Source: Clostridium sp. CAG:273 (GTDB lineage Bacteria > Bacillota > Clostridia > TANB77 > CAG-508). Taken from it: DNA of 15,453 nucleotides. Under the pieces are notes generated by a model. That model did not search any database. It was not told where the DNA came from and saw only the letters and a program-made list of their open reading frames with translations. Location of the stretch: positions 248 to 15,700 of the forward strand of contig FR901513.1 of NCBI GenBank assembly GCA_000438355.1, given 5' to 3'. The translations under genes were made by a program, and so were the position numbers. Numbering within the stretch: position 1 is the first letter of the stretch; each line of letters opens with the position of its first letter. This document shows positions 14,174 through 15,453 of the stretch, piece by piece.

Positions 14174-14227
14174 ATTGTCCAAGAAATCTCATAATATTAA
14201 TTAAAGAGGTGAGATTTCTTGGACAAT
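14174..14227 (+). promoter_or_regulatory. 17-bp perfect hairpin enclosing the bofA start codon
   Basis: The arms 14174-14190 and 14211-14227 are perfectly complementary (core GTCCAAGAAATCTC with GAGATTTCTTGGAC) around a 20-nt loop. The bofA TTG (14219-14221) lies inside the 3' arm, and the SD GAGGT (14206-14210) closes the loop. No T tract follows, so it is not a typical terminator. The likely effect is to hide the start codon until the left arm is opened. Confidence 0.75.
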
Positions 14228-14482
14228 AATATTTTAATAACATTTGCAGTATGTGTTATATCAATTTTTATATTAGGAAGAATATTTGCTTGGCCATTAA
14301 AAGGAATATTAAAGTTAATAGGAAATTCTATTGTTGGAGGAATTATTATATTTTTAATAAACCTAATAGGTGCAAATTTTGGTTTTCATATAGGTTTAAA
14401 TATAGGTACTGCATTAGTTGTAGGAATATTAGGTATTCCAGGAGCAATTTTATTAATTATATTAACACTATTTTTATTATAA
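14219..14482 (+). CDS. bofA: BofA-family sigma-K processing inhibitor
   Basis: This is an 87-residue hydrophobic membrane protein. In Bacillus, BofA sits with SpoIVFA and the SpoIVFB protease in the outer forespore membrane and holds back pro-sigma-K cleavage. Here, segments at about 4-22, 33-52 and 60-87 span or lie in the membrane. The family core NSIVGGIIIFLINLIGANFG and the GIPGAILLI end are plain to see. The start is TTG, 6 nt after GAGGTGA (14206-14212); no early in-frame ATG exists. Whether sigma-K control works as in Bacillus is unknown, as many Clostridia keep bofA but lack parts of the SpoIVF complex. The start codon is buried in a hairpin. Confidence 0.88.
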   Translation: MDNNILITFAVCVISIFILGRIFAWPLKGILKLIGNSIVGGIIIFLINLIGANFGFHIGLNIGTALVVGILGIPGAILLIILTLFLL

Positions 14483-14514
14483 AATTATAAAATTTATGTA
14501 TAGATGATTGAAAT

Positions 14515-14594
14515 ATAGTACTAAATTGGGTTTACATGTAATATATGGATAAAAATAGTATTAAACTGGATTTACATGAATTATCGATAAATAA
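14515..14594 (-). repeat. 40-bp imperfect tandem duplication across the CDF gene's stop
   Basis: Units 14515-14554 and 14555-14594 share ATAGTA-TAAA-TGG-TTTACATG and a later GATAAA. The second unit holds the last codons and stop of the CDF gene; the first is a decayed copy just downstream of the stop. Convergent bofA ends 32 bp before the first unit. Confidence 0.65.
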
Positions 14595-15421
14595 ACACTT
14601 GGTAATTTATTTATCTTTTTTTCCAAGCTATCAGCTATTTTATGGCTTTCAAAAGTAGACATATTTCCATCTAAATCTATTGAGATAGAAATTAAATATT
14701 GGTATCCAACAGGAGTAGATGTAAAATGCTTTGCTCCTTTAATTTCTTTATATGTACTTATAATTTCGAAGATTTCTTCTTTTGTTGTATTATCAATTGC
14801 TTTATCCATTAAAACATTATAACTTTCTATAAAAATTTTAATACCTGTTATACAAATCCATATAGAAATTCCAATACCAACAACACTATCAAACCAATAA
14901 ATATTTATTATACTAAGAAGAACAGAAATTAAAGTAAATGTAGTAATTATACAATCATTTCTGTGGTCTTTCATATTTGCTTTTAATAATAAATTATTGT
15001 TTATTTTGTACAATTTAAGTGTATACAAAAATAGTGATAATTTAGTAATTATTGTAATGAAACAAACTAAAACTAATATCCATGAAAATGTGAATTTTGT
15101 GCCTAAAATTAAGTTTGTTGTTGAATCATATAATAATTTAAAAGCAATAATAATCATAGAAAGACTTATTAAAAGCGAAAAAATATATTCTGCCTTTCCA
15201 TGACCAAAGTTATGGTCATCATCTTGTGGTGCGCTTGCAATTTTACTACCAATAGAAGTCATTGCAGATGCAAAGATATCTCCAAAACTATTGGCTGCAT
15301 CAGCAATCATTGCTTGACTATGGGTAAAAAATCCTATAGCTCCTTTAATAATTAACAAAAATATATTTCCTAGTATTCCTATAATTCCAGCTTTTTGAGA
15401 ACTTTCGTATCTTTCTTCCAT
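14561..15421 (-). CDS. Cation diffusion facilitator, likely Mn2+ (or Fe2+) exporter
   Basis: This is a 286-residue CDF-family metal/proton antiporter of the plasma membrane. There are six membrane segments (about 12-31, 36-55, 78-98, 113-134, 158-175, 178-198) and a cytoplasmic C-terminal domain (about 205-286). The transport site would be N44 and D48 (ADAANSFGD, helix 2) with D152 and D156 (KDHRND, helix 5), plus the family's DDDHNFGHGKAEY loop (67-79). Zinc exporters usually have H or D at the first place and H in helix 5; an N/D/D/D set is what I recall for streptococcal MntE-type manganese exporters, so manganese is favoured. AAGAGGT lies about 8 nt before the ATG. The promoter is cut by the window edge. 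Confidence 0.92.
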   Translation of the reverse strand: MEERYESSQKAGIIGILGNIFLLIIKGAIGFFTHSQAMIADAANSFGDIFASAMTSIGSKIASAPQDDDHNFGHGKAEYIFSLLISLSMIIIAFKLLYDSTTNLILGTKFTFSWILVLVCFITIITKLSLFLYTLKLYKINNNLLLKANMKDHRNDCIITTFTLISVLLSIINIYWFDSVVGIGISIWICITGIKIFIESYNVLMDKAIDNTTKEEIFEIISTYKEIKGAKHFTSTPVGYQYLISISIDLDGNMSTFESHKIADSLEKKINKLPSVYLSIIHVNPV

Positions 15422-15453
15422 TTTTTATACCTCTTATAAAATGATATAATAAA

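Noticed and set aside
1..15453. CRISPR arrays, tRNA or rRNA genes, insertion sequences, transposases
   Set aside because: None was seen on either strand when reading genes and gaps.

Overview
The window is very AT-rich, apart from one short island at about 11.22-11.47 kb. Its genes are those of a low-GC Clostridia-type Firmicute: strong AGGAGG/AAGGGG ribosome sites, GTG and TTG starts, mraZ-rsmH-ftsL, a YaaL (DUF2508)-BofA pair, an EF-P with the Bacillus-type KPGKGSAF loop, and a CD1247-like zinc-ribbon protein beside efp. BofA is a sporulation protein, so the organism is a spore former or descends from one. Species cannot be told from the sequence alone.

Layout on the + strand, 1-9.3 kb. 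The 3' end of a likely yqeG phosphatase gene is followed by an A24 prepilin peptidase, an M24 Xaa-Pro peptidase, efp and a zinc-ribbon protein, closed by a strong terminator at 3.53 kb. Next is a two-gene unit: a membrane-anchored S41 (CtpA/CtpB-type) protease and, 12 nt later, an unrecognised 573-residue single-pass membrane protein. A clear promoter with three 10-bp-phased MraZ boxes precedes mraZ. A 433-bp A-rich gap separates mraZ from rsmH (TTG start) and an FtsL/DivIC-like gene, after which two terminators stand in tandem. No other dcw gene (ftsI, mur genes, mraY) follows.

9.3-11.2 kb: gltX has its own promoter and a terminator that may also serve the opposite strand. 11.2-11.56 kb: a small GC-richer gene on the minus strand has a near-consensus promoter, two GTTCA/TGAAC dyads in its leader and an SD. 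It looks horizontally acquired and has no recognisable family. 11.6-13.6 kb: the minus-strand serS-engB operon runs from a clear promoter.

13.6-15.45 kb: yaaL-bofA is on the + strand, with a 17-bp perfect hairpin swallowing the bofA TTG start codon. A convergent CDF-family metal exporter on the minus strand has an N/D/D/D metal site that suggests manganese. A 40-bp imperfect duplication spans its stop codon.

Most of the content is housekeeping: translation (efp, gltX, serS, rsmH, engB), division (mraZ, ftsL) and envelope proteolysis. The least explained items are the 573-residue protein, the GC island with its dyads, the long mraZ-rsmH gap with its repeated ACAAAAG words and promoter-proximal palindrome, and the bofA start hairpin. 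No CRISPR array, tRNA, rRNA, insertion sequence or T-box was seen.
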